64,000 nt of DNA from Streptomyces aculeolatus. Its GTDB lineage: Bacteria > Actinomycetota > Actinomycetes > Streptomycetales > Streptomycetaceae. The notes beneath the pieces are model-generated. The model did no database searches and was not told the origin of the DNA. It worked only from the letters and a program-made list of their open reading frames with translations. A program made the position numbers and the translations under genes. Every line of letters starts with the position of its first letter. The first letter of the stretch is position 1. Shown one piece after another: positions 1 to 8,388 of the stretch. The stretch is from NCBI RefSeq assembly GCF_020400605.1, contig NZ_JAINRD010000002.1, positions 1 to 64,000 on the forward strand, written 5' to 3'.

Positions 1-1
1 G

Positions 2-1432
2 GGCCGCCGCCGCATCGTCGCCGGCTGGCTCGTCGGCCTGGTCGGGCCCGTGCTGCTCACCACGGTGATGCTCATGCTCGACCGGAGCCTCGGGCTGGCC
101 AACGAGGTGCTGCTGTTCCTCTTCGCCACCGTGCTCGCGGCGCTCCTCGGCGGCACGCTGCCCGCGCTGGCCTCCGCCGGTGTCGGCTCGCTGCTGCTGA
201 ACTACTACTTCACCCCGCCCGTGGAGACCTTCACCATCGCCGACGCGCGCAACATCGTCGCCCTCGTCGTCTTCTTCGCGGTCGCCGTCGCCGTCGCGTC
301 CGTTGTCGACCTCGCCGCCCGCCGCACCTCCCAGGCCGCCCGGCTGCGCGCCGAGTCGGAGGTGATGTCGCTGCTCGCGGGCAGCGTGCTGCGCGGCGAG
401 GGGTCGCTCGAATCGCTGCTCGACCGGGTCCGCGAGACGTTCGGCATGGAGTCCGTGGCGCTCTTCGAGCGGCAGCGCGGCGAGGACGGCTGGACTTGCG
501 TCGGCCGCGTCGGCAGCAGCGCCGGCGCGCCCGCGGGGCCGGACGACGCCGACGCCGACATGCCCGTGGGCGACGACATGGCACTGGCGCTCACCGGCCG
601 CAAGCTGCCCGCCGCCGACCGCCGGGTGCTCGGCGCGTTCGCCGCCCAGGCCGCCGTCGTACTGGAGCGGCAGCGGCTGTCCGCCGAGGCCGTGGAGGCC
701 CGCAAGCTCGCCGAGGGCAACCGCATCCGCACCGCGCTCCTGGCCGCCGTCAGCCACGACCTGCGCACCCCGCTCGCCGCCATCAAGGCCGCCGTCACCT
801 CGCTGCGCTCCGACGACGTGGCGTGGTCCGAGGAGGACGAGGCGGAGCTGCTCGCCGCCATCGAGGAGGGCGCCGACCGCCTCGACGCCCTCGTCGGCAA
901 CCTGCTCGACATGTCCCGGCTGCAGACCGGTACCGTCACGCCGCTGCTGCGCGAGGTCGACCTCGACGAGGTCGTGCCCAAGGCGCTGGCCGGGGTGCCC
1001 GAGGGCAGCGTCACGCTGCGGATCCCCGAGAGCCTGCCGATGGTCGCCGTCGACGCCGGGCTGCTGGAGCGCTCGGTGGCGAACGTCGTCGAGAACGCGG
1101 TCAAGTACAGCCCGCCCGGCACTCCCGTCCTGGTGCAGGCCAGCGCGCTCGGCGGCCGGGTCGAGCTGCGCGTCGTCGACCGCGGCCCCGGCGTCCCGGA
1201 CAGCGGCAAGGACCGGATCTTCGAGCCTTTCCAGCGCTACGGGGACGCCCCCCGCGGCGCCGGCGTGGGCCTCGGCCTCGCGGTCGCCCGCGGCTTCGCC
1301 GAGGCGCTGGACGGCACCCTCGTCGCGGAGGACACCCCCGGCGGCGGGCTGACCATGGTGCTCACGCTGCGGGCGGCCCCGGGCCGCGGCCCGGCCGCGC
1401 CCGCCGAGCTGCCGGCCCAGGCGACGACGTGA
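2..1432 (+). CDS. kdpD: Sensor histidine kinase KdpD, C-terminal part (5' end outside window)
   Basis: This is the membrane, GAF and kinase part of the potassium/turgor sensor KdpD; the N-terminal KdpD and Usp domains would lie before position 1. The visible frame opens inside the DUF4118 membrane region with four hydrophobic segments. A GAF-like stretch follows, then the H-box AAVSHDLRTPLAAIKAA. The HATPase part shows the N-box NVVENAVKYSP and the glycine boxes DRGPGVP and GVGLGLAVARG. Family knowledge: KdpD phosphorylates KdpE to induce kdpFABC, which is not visible here. kdpE starts 137 bp downstream, so the pair is probably co-transcribed. The true start cannot be seen. Confidence 0.93.
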   Translation, partial: GRRRIVAGWLVGLVGPVLLTTVMLMLDRSLGLANEVLLFLFATVLAALLGGTLPALASAGVGSLLLNYYFTPPVETFTIADARNIVALVVFFAVAVAVASVVDLAARRTSQAARLRAESEVMSLLAGSVLRGEGSLESLLDRVRETFGMESVALFERQRGEDGWTCVGRVGSSAGAPAGPDDADADMPVGDDMALALTGRKLPAADRRVLGAFAAQAAVVLERQRLSAEAVEARKLAEGNRIRTALLAAVSHDLRTPLAAIKAAVTSLRSDDVAWSEEDEAELLAAIEEGADRLDALVGNLLDMSRLQTGTVTPLLREVDLDEVVPKALAGVPEGSVTLRIPESLPMVAVDAGLLERSVANVVENAVKYSPPGTPVLVQASALGGRVELRVVDRGPGVPDSGKDRIFEPFQRYGDAPRGAGVGLGLAVARGFAEALDGTLVAEDTPGGGLTMVLTLRAAPGRGPAAPAELPAQATT

Positions 1433-1569
1433 CGTCCGTCCGCGGGTGCGCCGCCCCGCCCCCGGCGGCATCGGCGCGTACCGCGTCCCCGACGTCCCCG
1501 GCCTCCCCGGACCCGTCTCCCACCGCGTCCCCGTCTCCGTATCCTCCGAATGGACGAAAGGCAGCCGCC

Positions 1570-2253
1570 ATGCACCGGGTGCTCGTGGTCGACGACGAGC
1601 CGCAGATCGTGCGCGCGCTCGTCATCAACCTCAAGGCGCGCAAGTACGAGGTCGACGCCGCCCAGGACGGCGCCACCGCGCTCAAGCTCGCCGCCGACCG
1701 CCACCCCGACGTGATCGTCCTGGACCTCGGCCTGCCCGACATGGACGGCGTCGACGTCATCCGCGGCATCCGCGGCTGGACCCGGGTGCCGATCCTGGTG
1801 CTCTCCGCCCGGCACAGCTCCGACGAGAAGGTCGAGGCCCTCGACGCGGGCGCGGACGACTACGTGACCAAGCCCTTCGGCATGGACGAGCTGCTGGCCC
1901 GGCTGCGCGCCGCCGTCCGCAGGGCCGAGCCCGCGGCCCCCGAAGGGGACCAGGCCGTCGTCGCCACGGAGACCTTCACCGTCGACCTCGCGGCCAAGAA
2001 GGTCAACCGCGACGGCGCCGACGTACGCCTCACGCCCACCGAGTGGCACCTGCTCGAAGTGCTGGTACGCAACGCCGGCCGGCTGGTCAGCCAGAAGCAG
2101 CTCCTCAAGGAGGTCTGGGGACCCTCGTACGGCACGGAGACCAACTACCTGCGCGTCTACATGGCCCAGCTCCGCCGCAAGCTGGAGGCCGACCCGGCCC
2201 ACCCGCGCCACTTCGTCACCGAGCCGGGCATGGGCTACCGCTTCGAGCAGTGA
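1570..2253 (+). CDS. kdpE: Response regulator KdpE
   Basis: A 227-aa OmpR/PhoB-class regulator, the cognate partner of the KdpD kinase just upstream. The receiver domain has the acidic pair VDDE, the phosphoacceptor Asp52 in VIVLDLGLPDMDG and the conserved lysine in YVTKPFG. A C-terminal winged helix follows from about residue 130 (LTPTEWHLLEVLVRNAGRLV). The ATG at 1570 is chosen because it starts directly at the receiver motif MHRVLVVDDE; the longer open frame upstream is the kdpD shadow. Length and domain order are normal for the family. Confidence 0.95.
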   Translation: MHRVLVVDDEPQIVRALVINLKARKYEVDAAQDGATALKLAADRHPDVIVLDLGLPDMDGVDVIRGIRGWTRVPILVLSARHSSDEKVEALDAGADDYVTKPFGMDELLARLRAAVRRAEPAAPEGDQAVVATETFTVDLAAKKVNRDGADVRLTPTEWHLLEVLVRNAGRLVSQKQLLKEVWGPSYGTETNYLRVYMAQLRRKLEADPAHPRHFVTEPGMGYRFEQ

Positions 2254-2285
2254 AACGGACCGCCCCGGGCGGGTACCCTGCGGGC

Positions 2286-2690
2286 ATGGACCCCGCCCGC
2301 AGCGAAGACCGCCCCGCCGGCCCGTTCCGCCGGCTGCTGGGCCGGATCACCGGCGCCGCGGAGCCGCCGGCGGAGGACACCCTGCCGCCCGACGCGGACA
2401 CCGCCGACGTCACACCCATCCGGCAGTGCCACGACCGCGCGGTGGTCACCGTCACCGGCAGTCTGCGCACCGTCACGCTCCAGCCGCGCGCCGGCGTCCC
2501 CGCGCTGCAGGCGGAGCTCTTCGACGGCACGGACTCGCTCGACCTGGTCTGGCTCGGCCGCCGCGCCATCACCGGCATCGAGCCGGGCCGCAGCCTGACC
2601 GCCTCCGGCCGGATCGCCATGAGCCGCGGCCGGCGGGTGCTCTTCAACCCCAAGTACGAACTGCGACCCCTCGGACAGGAGCAGCGGTGA
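2286..2690 (+). CDS. OB-fold nucleic-acid-binding protein
   Basis: A 134-aa protein with a charged, proline-rich N-terminus and an OB-fold beta-barrel core from about residue 45 (VVTVTGSLRTVTLQP to GRIAMSRGRRVLFNP). Proteins of this type are annotated as OB-fold nucleic-acid-binding proteins in Streptomyces and are regular neighbours of DUF3159 genes. The stop overlaps the next gene's GTG by 4 bp (GTGA), so the two are translationally coupled. Its substrate is unknown; RNA or DNA binding is inferred from the fold only. Confidence 0.8.
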   Translation: MDPARSEDRPAGPFRRLLGRITGAAEPPAEDTLPPDADTADVTPIRQCHDRAVVTVTGSLRTVTLQPRAGVPALQAELFDGTDSLDLVWLGRRAITGIEPGRSLTASGRIAMSRGRRVLFNPKYELRPLGQEQR

Positions 2691-3502
2691 CGTCATTCGA
2701 GAAGCCGGCCGACGACCCCGCCGGCGGCACCGGCACGACCGGCGGCCCCTCCGGGACCGCGCCCGTGCCCGGTGACGACGCGGGCCGTCCCGGCTCCGAC
2801 GTACCGCAGGGCGACTCGCACGCCGTCACCCAGGCCGCCATGGCCGAGGCGTTCGGCGGGATCCGCGGCATGGTGGAGACCACCGTCCCCGGGCTCGTCT
2901 TCGTGCTCGTCTACACCATCGGCTCGGACATCAAGCCCTCCGCCATCGCCGCCCTCGGCGTCTCGCTGCTGCTCGGCCTCACCCGGCTGGTCACCGGCGG
3001 CACCTACAAGCACGCCTTCAGCGGTGTCTTCGGCGTGGCCATCGGCGTCGCCTTCGCGTCGATGACCGGCAACGCCAAGGACTTCTACCTCCCCGGCCTC
3101 CTCTACGGCCTCGGCCTGGCGCTGGCGTACATCCTCACCACGCTCGCGGGCGTGCCGCTGATCGGGCTGATCCTCGGCCCGCTGTTCCGCGAGAACCTGT
3201 CGTGGCGCACCCGCAACCCCGGCCGCAAGAAGGCGTACTCCAAGGCGAGCTGGGCCTGGGGCCTGATCTTCCTGGCGAAGTCCGCGATCCTCTTCCCGCT
3301 GTACTTCTGGGCGGACCCCAAGGAGTTCGGCTGGGTGATCGTGGCGCTGAAGATCCCGCCGCTGCTGCTGGCGGTCACGCTCACGTACATCTTCCTCAAG
3401 CAGGCGCCGCCGCCGATCGACGTGATCGCGGAGATGGAGGCGGAGGAGAAGGCCGAAGAGGAGCGCGAGAAGGCACGGAAGGCGACGGCGGAACGGGACT
3501 AG
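2687..3502 (+). CDS. DUF3159 family membrane protein
   Basis: A 271-aa integral membrane protein starting at a GTG that overlaps the preceding OB-fold gene. The first 60 residues are hydrophilic. Several hydrophobic segments follow (for example TVPGLVFVLVYTIGS, AALGVSLLLGLTRLV, SWAWGLIFLAKSAILF and ALKIPPLLLAVTLTYIFL), and the tail is a short charged EAEEKAEEEREKA-type helix. This matches the DUF3159 family; no biochemical function is known to me. The coupling suggests a joint role with the OB-fold protein, but that is inference. Confidence 0.85.
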   Translation: MTSFEKPADDPAGGTGTTGGPSGTAPVPGDDAGRPGSDVPQGDSHAVTQAAMAEAFGGIRGMVETTVPGLVFVLVYTIGSDIKPSAIAALGVSLLLGLTRLVTGGTYKHAFSGVFGVAIGVAFASMTGNAKDFYLPGLLYGLGLALAYILTTLAGVPLIGLILGPLFRENLSWRTRNPGRKKAYSKASWAWGLIFLAKSAILFPLYFWADPKEFGWVIVALKIPPLLLAVTLTYIFLKQAPPPIDVIAEMEAEEKAEEEREKARKATAERD

Positions 3503-3565
3503 CCCCCGCCCGGGGCTGCCCAGGCCGGGACTGCCCCGCCCCGCCCCGCTGCCGGAGCCCCCGGG

Positions 3566-4234
3566 TCAGCCGTCGCGCCGTACGGAAAGCAGCTCCTCCA
3601 GCTGCTCCTCGCGGGCCTGCGCGGCGACGAAGAGCAGCTCGTCGCCCGCCTCCAGGGTGTCGTCGGGCTTCGGGGTGAGGACCGTGCTGCCGCGGATGAT
3701 CGTCACCAGCGTCGTGTCCGCCGGCCAGTCGACGTCACCGACGGCGGTGCCGATGAGCGCCGACTCCTCCGGCAGCGTCAGCTCGACGAGGTTCGCGTCG
3801 CCGTGGCTGAAGCGCAGCAGCCGGACCAGGTCGCCGACGCTGACGGCCTCCTCCACCAGGGCGGACATCAGCCGCGGCGTGGAGACGGCGACGTCCACGC
3901 CCCACGCCTCGGTGAAGAGCCACTCGTTGCGCGGGTTGTTGACCCGGGCGACCACGCGCGGCACGCCGTACTCCGTCTTGGCGAGCAGCGAGACGACGAG
4001 GTTCACCTTGTCGTCGCCGGTCGCCGCGATGACCACGTGGCAGCGCTGCAGCGCGGCCTCGTCCAGCGAGGCGATCTCGCACGCGTCGGCGAGCAGCCAC
4101 TCCGCCCGCGGCACGCGCTCGACGGCGATGGCGGTGGGGGTCTTGTCGATGAGCAGCACCTCGTGCCCGTTGTCCAGCAGCTCGCCCGCGATGGAGCGGC
4201 CCACCGCGCCGGCACCTGCGATCGCGACTCTCAC
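3566..4234 (-). CDS. TrkA-type potassium uptake regulator (second of a pair)
   Basis: A 222-aa RCK/KTN-type protein. The N-terminal Rossmann domain begins VAIAGAGAVGRSIAGELL with the acidic ribose-binding residue in LLIDKTP, and a TrkA_C domain (LVELTLPEESALIGTAVGDV) occupies the C-terminal third. The GTG at 4234 is used because it begins directly at the Rossmann strand; the Arg-rich extension upstream is unlikely coding. Such proteins bind NAD(H) or ATP and gate Trk/Ktr potassium channels at the membrane. The second trkA-like gene lies 43 bp upstream in the same operon. Confidence 0.9.
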   Translation of the reverse strand: MRVAIAGAGAVGRSIAGELLDNGHEVLLIDKTPTAIAVERVPRAEWLLADACEIASLDEAALQRCHVVIAATGDDKVNLVVSLLAKTEYGVPRVVARVNNPRNEWLFTEAWGVDVAVSTPRLMSALVEEAVSVGDLVRLLRFSHGDANLVELTLPEESALIGTAVGDVDWPADTTLVTIIRGSTVLTPKPDDTLEAGDELLFVAAQAREEQLEELLSVRRDG

Positions 4235-4277
4235 AGCGCTGCTCCCTTCGCTCCGCCGCCGCGCGCGTCTGCGTCGC

Positions 4278-4949
4278 TCACCGTCGGTCCTCCGTGTCCG
4301 GGCCCTTCGCACAGGCCGCCTCGACCTGCTCCACCTCGTCGGTACGCATGATCACATGCACCAGGTCGCCGTCCTGCAGCACCGTCTTGGCGGTGGGCAG
4401 CACGGCCTCGCCCTGCCGGGTGAGGAACGCGACCCGTACGCCCGTCTCCTCCTGGAGCTCGGCCACCCGGCGGCCGATCCAGGCCGCCGAGGTGTGCACC
4501 TCGGCCAGCTCCACCCGGCCGCTCGGATCCCGCCACAGCGGCTCGGCGCCCGAGGGCAGCAGCCGGCGCAGCATCTGGTCGGCGGTCCAGCGGACGGTGG
4601 CGACGGTGGGGATGCCGAGGCGCTGGTAGACCTCGGCCCGGCGGGGGTCGTAGATCCGGGCGGCGACGTTCTCGACGCCGAACATCTCGCGGGCGACGCG
4701 GGCGGCGATGATGTTCGAGTTGTCGCCGGAGCTGACCGCGGCGAAGGCCCCGGCCTCCTCGATGCCGGCGTCCTTCAAGGTGTCCTGGTCGAAGCCGATA
4801 CCGGTGATGCGGCGCCCGCCGAAGCCGGGGCCGAGGCGGCGGAAGGCGGTGGGGTCGCGGTCGATCACCGACACCGTGTGCCCCTGCTGCTCCAGCGTGC
4901 GCGCCAGGGTGGAGCCCACCCGGCCGCACCCCATGATCACGATGTGCAC
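4278..4949 (-). CDS. TrkA-type potassium uptake regulator (first of a pair)
   Basis: A 223-aa paralogue of the next gene, starting MHIVIMGCGRVGSTLARTL with an acidic residue at the end of strand 2 (VSVIDRDP). A TrkA_C domain follows (VELAEVHTSAAWIGRRVAEL) and ends in LVHVIMRTDEVEQVEAA. It is read first in the two-gene operon. In related Streptomyces loci I would expect an amino-acid permease next to this pair; here the RNA methyltransferase follows divergently after 190 bp. The proximity of kdpDE makes this a potassium-homeostasis neighbourhood. Confidence 0.9.
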   Translation of the reverse strand: MHIVIMGCGRVGSTLARTLEQQGHTVSVIDRDPTAFRRLGPGFGGRRITGIGFDQDTLKDAGIEEAGAFAAVSSGDNSNIIAARVAREMFGVENVAARIYDPRRAEVYQRLGIPTVATVRWTADQMLRRLLPSGAEPLWRDPSGRVELAEVHTSAAWIGRRVAELQEETGVRVAFLTRQGEAVLPTAKTVLQDGDLVHVIMRTDEVEQVEAACAKGPDTEDRR

Positions 4950-5139
4950 GCGGCGTCCCTCCGCCTCGGCTGGCCTTTTCCGTTCAAGCTACACACCCCC
5001 TGGGCCAGGGGGCACCCCGGGTGGCGCCGGCCGGCCCGTGGGGCGCGGGGGACGGCCCGTACCGTACGGCCTTCGCGGGCGGCCTAGACTGGCGCGCGGC
5101 CGCAGCGCCGCACCCACCCCCTTCCCAGGAGTCCGCCCC

Positions 5140-6498
5140 GTGCCCGAAGAACAGCAGGCGCCCGCCACGTCCCCGAGCGCCGTAGGGGAGGAGTACGAGG
5201 TCGAGGTCGGCCCGGTGGCGCACGGGGGGCACTGTGTCGCCCGTACGGCGGAGGGCCAGGTGCTCTTCGTACGCCACACGCTGCCCGGCGAACGAGTCGT
5301 CGCGCGCGTCACCGAGGGGCACGCCGGCGCACGCTTCCTGCGCGCGGACGCGGTACGGGTGCTGGCGCCCGCGAAGGACCGCATCGAGGCCCCGTGCCCC
5401 TACGCCGGCCCCGGCAAGTGCGGCGGCTGCGACTTCCAGCACGTCGCCCCGGGCGCCCAGCGGCGCCTGAAGGCCGACGTCCTCGCCGAGCAGCTGAGCC
5501 GGCTCGCGGGGCTCACCGCCGAGGACGCGGGGTGGGACGGCACAGTGGAGCCGGTGCCGGGCGACAAGGTGCCGAAGGGCGAGGTGCCGGCGTGGCGCAC
5601 CCGGGTGCAGTTCGCGATCGGCGCCGACGACCGGGCGGGCCTGCGCAAGCACCGTTCGCACGAGGTACAGCCCGTCGACCGCTGCCTGATCGCCGCCCCG
5701 GAGGTGGAGGAGCTGGGCGTGGAGGCCCGGGAGTGGCCGCAGACCGCCACGGTGGAGGCCATCGCCGCCACCGGCTCCGGCGACCGCCAGGTCGTCCTCA
5801 CCCCCCGCCCCGGCGGCCGGCTCCCCCTGGTCGAACTGGACCGCCCCGTCTCCGTACTCCGCGCCGAGGACTCCCGCACCCCGGGCACCCCCGCCGCGGT
5901 CCACCGCGTCCACGGCCGCGACTTCGTCCGCGAACGCGCCGCGGGCCGCACCTGGCGCGTCGGCGCGGGCGGCTTCTGGCAGGTCCACCCGCGGGGCGCG
6001 GACCTGCTCGTCGAAACGGTGATGACGGGCCTGATGCCGAAGAAGGGCGACATGGCCCTCGACCTCTACTGCGGCGTCGGCCTCTTCGCCGGCGCCCTCG
6101 CCGAACGCGTCGGCCCCAAGGGCGCGGTCCTCGGCATCGAATCCGGCAAACGCGCGGCCACCGACGCCCGCCACAACCTCGCCGACCTCGACCGCGTCCG
6201 CATCGAACAGGGCAAGGTGGACCGCGTCCTGCCCCGCACGGGCATCACGGAAGCGGACCTCGTCGTCCTGGACCCACCCCGCACGGGCGCCGGCCGCCAG
6301 GTGGTCACCCAGATCACCGCCCTCCACCCCCGCCGCATCGCCTACGTCGCCTGCGACCCGGCAGCCCTGGCCCGAGACCTCTCGTACTTCAGCGCCGCGG
6401 GCTACACCCCGAAGTGGCTCCGCGCCTTCGACCTCTTCCCGATGACCCACCACATGGAGTGCGTGGCGGTGCTTGTGAGGGCCGAAAAGGCGTCCTGA
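5140..6498 (+). CDS. TRAM-domain class I SAM-dependent RNA uracil methyltransferase (TrmA/RumA family)
   Basis: A 452-aa enzyme predicted to make 5-methyluridine in tRNA or rRNA. A TRAM domain (about residues 15-75) precedes a cysteine cluster (CPYAGPGKCGGCDF) like the iron-sulfur site of RumA. The SAM pocket is LDLYCGVGLFAG, then DPPRTGAG, and the catalytic cysteine sits in YVACDPAALARDL. The GTG at 5140 is chosen for its AGGAG at suitable spacing. Whether the target is tRNA U54 or rRNA cannot be read from the sequence. It is the last conserved gene before the accessory segment. Confidence 0.92.
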   Translation: MPEEQQAPATSPSAVGEEYEVEVGPVAHGGHCVARTAEGQVLFVRHTLPGERVVARVTEGHAGARFLRADAVRVLAPAKDRIEAPCPYAGPGKCGGCDFQHVAPGAQRRLKADVLAEQLSRLAGLTAEDAGWDGTVEPVPGDKVPKGEVPAWRTRVQFAIGADDRAGLRKHRSHEVQPVDRCLIAAPEVEELGVEAREWPQTATVEAIAATGSGDRQVVLTPRPGGRLPLVELDRPVSVLRAEDSRTPGTPAAVHRVHGRDFVRERAAGRTWRVGAGGFWQVHPRGADLLVETVMTGLMPKKGDMALDLYCGVGLFAGALAERVGPKGAVLGIESGKRAATDARHNLADLDRVRIEQGKVDRVLPRTGITEADLVVLDPPRTGAGRQVVTQITALHPRRIAYVACDPAALARDLSYFSAAGYTPKWLRAFDLFPMTHHMECVAVLVRAEKAS

Positions 6499-6511
6499 CC
6501 TGCACTTTTCG

Positions 6512-6602
6512 TGATGTGCATGATGTGCGTTGTGTGCGGTATGGGCGATATCTTGACGCTGAAATGACGCTCTCCGAGGTATCTTGACGCTCGTTTGACG
6601 CT
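6512..6602 (+). repeat. Phased direct-repeat array (four TGACGCT heptamers) with tandem 9-mers
   Basis: Four identical heptamers TGACGCT start at 6554, 6565, 6585 and 6596. They form two pairs, each with 11-bp spacing and 31 bp apart, so all lie on about the same helix face. The longer unit TATCTTGACGCT is repeated exactly at 6549 and 6580. Just before, at 6512-6538, three imperfect 9-bp tandem units (TGATGTGCA, TGATGTGCG, TTGTGTGCG) occur. The stretch is visibly less GC-rich than its flanks. It resembles a protein-binding array such as integrase arm sites, but no binding protein is identified. Confidence 0.6.
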
Positions 6603-6802
6603 CGTTGATCTTGCTTCAAATGCCTCGTTGAGCTGGGTAGACAGCATTCCGGACGGGCGAGTGAGCTTGCCCTCCAGGTTGCTGAGTCCTGTACGGAGAG
6701 CGCGCACCGCTTTCCGTTGATCTTGGTCGAGGCCGTGGAGAACGCGAGTGTTGAGAGCAGAAGAGGGCCGGGGTCGGCCGCTTTCGGGCGGATGGTGCTG
6801 CC

Positions 6803-6829
6803 GTGGGTTCGAGTCCCACCCGCCCCACC
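6803..6829 (+). pseudogene. 3' fragment of a tRNA gene (T-arm plus acceptor), possible attachment site
   Basis: The segment has a perfect T-stem (GTGGG/CCCAC) around the loop TTCGAGT, then a 7-nt acceptor strand CCGCCCC, discriminator A and CC. The matching 5' acceptor GGGGCGG and the D-arm are absent within 150 bp upstream, so this is not a whole tRNA. Isolated tRNA 3' ends are the usual footprint of tyrosine-integrase elements. It sits exactly where the conserved block ends and the IS/CRISPR debris begins. No second copy was found in the window. Confidence 0.55.
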
Positions 6830-7033
6830 CAGAGACCCCTCAGAGGGATCGTTTCGACCTGCGGTTTCCTGCTGAGTTCTCATCAGCGTCCGCACACCGG
6901 AGAGTCGCAGAGATCGTTAGCTGGCCCGAGTGCTACTCGATCTTGCGTTTGGCCGCGCCGTTCGAAGAAGCGTGCCTTCAGCACAGCTGCGTGCAGCTGA
7001 CAGCCACATGACTGGGCAGGCTGTCACCGAGCA

Positions 7034-7120
7034 GGACCGCCCCGCGGGCGCGGGGAGCAGCGAATCACGGGGGACAACGTGGTGCTCCACGAGGGACCAA
7101 CCCCGCATGTGCGGGGAGCC
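7034..7120 (+). CRISPR. Minimal CRISPR remnant, type I-E-like repeats (two repeats, one spacer)
   Basis: Two related 27-nt units start at 7034 and 7094. They share GGACC at the start and the core CCCCGC-N4-GCGGGGAGC; the first has GGGC in the loop and the second ATGT. The palindromic core matches repeats of type I-E arrays in Streptomyces. The 60-bp period leaves a 33-nt spacer at 7061-7093. The second repeat has diverged and no third unit or cas gene is visible, so this is a dead or orphan array. Confidence 0.6.
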
Positions 7121-7234
7121 CTCCGTCCTGGGGGCTCCTCCCGGCCCGGCTATGCCGGAACGGCCCCGCGCCGGCCGAGACCACCGCTTCACCCACATCC
7201 GACCAGCTCAGCCACATGAAGCGAAACCGCGAGG

Positions 7235-7575
7235 CTAGTGACCTGAGTCGGAGATTCGTCGGCAGTAGGTGGCGACTTTGTCGAGGATCTTGTCGGCGGT
7301 CTTGGTCCAGACGAACGGTCTGGGGTGCTGGTTCCAGTCGGCGAGCCAGGATCGGATGTCGCGTTCGAGGGCTTGGACGGAGTGGTGGACGCCGCGCTTG
7401 AGTTTCTTCTGGGTCAGCTCGGCGAACCACCGCTCGACCAGGTTCAGCCAGGAAGCGCTGGTTGGGGTGAAGTGCAGGTGGAACCTGGGGTGGGCCAGCA
7501 GCCACCGTTTGATGTCGGGCGTCTTGTGGGTTGCGTAGTGGTCCAGGATCAGGTGCACGTCGAGGTCGTCGGGGC
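7235..7575 (-). mobile_element. IS630-type transposase, C-terminal fragment
   Basis: The minus-strand frame ending at 7235 shows the C-terminal half of an IS630-family DDE transposase. It has the catalytic Asp context LDVHLILDHYATHKTP, then HFTPTSASWLNLVERWF with the catalytic Glu, and a tail ending ILDKVATYCRRISDSGH. The upstream half of this protein is missing; at about 7575 the frame runs into a fragment of a different transposase family. The reading frame within the fragment is intact, but a functional enzyme cannot be made. Confidence 0.75.
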
Positions 7576-8010
7576 CTGGATGGCCCGCCGGCCAGCAGCT
7601 CGGCCAGTCCCAACTGGCGGGCGTGGGTGATATCCGCGCAGCTACCGGGCCGAGTCGGGCTGCAGAACGGCAACGCCCGTCGGCGTCGGTGACCACAAGG
7701 GACCTCACCGCGTTTTGCTTGGTCTTGCCGGAGGTGAACTGGTCCGGTCCTGGCGTCCGGCGGCCGGGCGGCGTACGCGGATCGCGGTGCCGTCGAGGAT
7801 CCCGGTCTGTCCGTCGGCACCGAGATGGTCGATGACCTCGGCGAGGGTGCGTAGCCGGACGCAGGGCGCGCCAATGCAGCCCCGCTGGGCCAGCAGCCGC
7901 CGCACTTCGCCGGTGGCGCAGGTGATGGTGGAGCGGTCGACGCCGAACCAGCAGGCCCGCACGTCGTGGGTGGCGCAGTGACGCAGGTGACCGATTCCCC
8001 ACACCGAACT
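7576..8010 (-). mobile_element. IS5-type transposase, frameshifted fragment
   Basis: Fragments in three minus-strand frames line up as one IS5-like protein. The first is ACWFGVDRSTIT...LRTLAEVIDHLGADGQTGILDGTAIRV at 7740-7990, next a FTSGKTKQNAVRSLVVTDADG stretch near 7690, then CSPTRPGSCADITHARQLGLAELL near 7610. At least two frameshifts separate them. The 3' half is replaced by the IS630 fragment, so the locus is a chimera of two broken elements. No clean inverted repeats or target duplication were identified. Confidence 0.65.
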
Positions 8011-8388
8011 GCCGGACCCGGCACCGCTGAACAGAGCGCGGCGCCGGGTCCGACACGCATGGCGAGGGTCACGCGCAGTCTGCGGCGAGCGCCGTGCGGC
8101 TACCGGGCCAGGGCGAGGGCCGTGAATCCGCAGCGCTCCTCGACGATGTCGGCCACCAGACGGCACGGGAGGGAGCGACCGGCACGGGGGTCTGCGCACC
8201 GTGCACATCCAGCGCCCGGAATTGAGCACCGTGCACGTTGGCGGGCCGCTACCGCGTCACCTAGCCTCGTTCACCGGACCGGCCGCCCTCGCGCCGACTC
8301 CCGCGATGCCGCCGACGCCTCCCGGAGGGCGTCGTGCTCGTCGGCGGACGACATCCCCTCGGAGCGGAACAAGCGGAGGATCGACGCA
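8011..8388. other. Region without a supported gene, upstream of the SARP regulator
   Basis: These 378 bp separate the transposase debris from the SARP start. Open frames here lack start signals and recognisable motifs. A minus-strand stretch near 8100-8170 reads LVADIVEERCGFTALALA in one frame, which might be a decayed gene but is not assignable. The regulatory gene's promoter probably lies here; no clear -35/-10 was recognised. Confidence 0.4.

Noticed and set aside
3657..5087. Plus-strand frame opposite the two trkA-type genes
   Set aside because: Both Rossmann proteins on the minus strand are complete, and this frame shows no domain.
6730..6830. A complete tRNA gene ending at 6827
   Set aside because: Neither a 5' acceptor GGGGCGG nor a D-arm occurs in the upstream 150 bp, and no anticodon stem is found.
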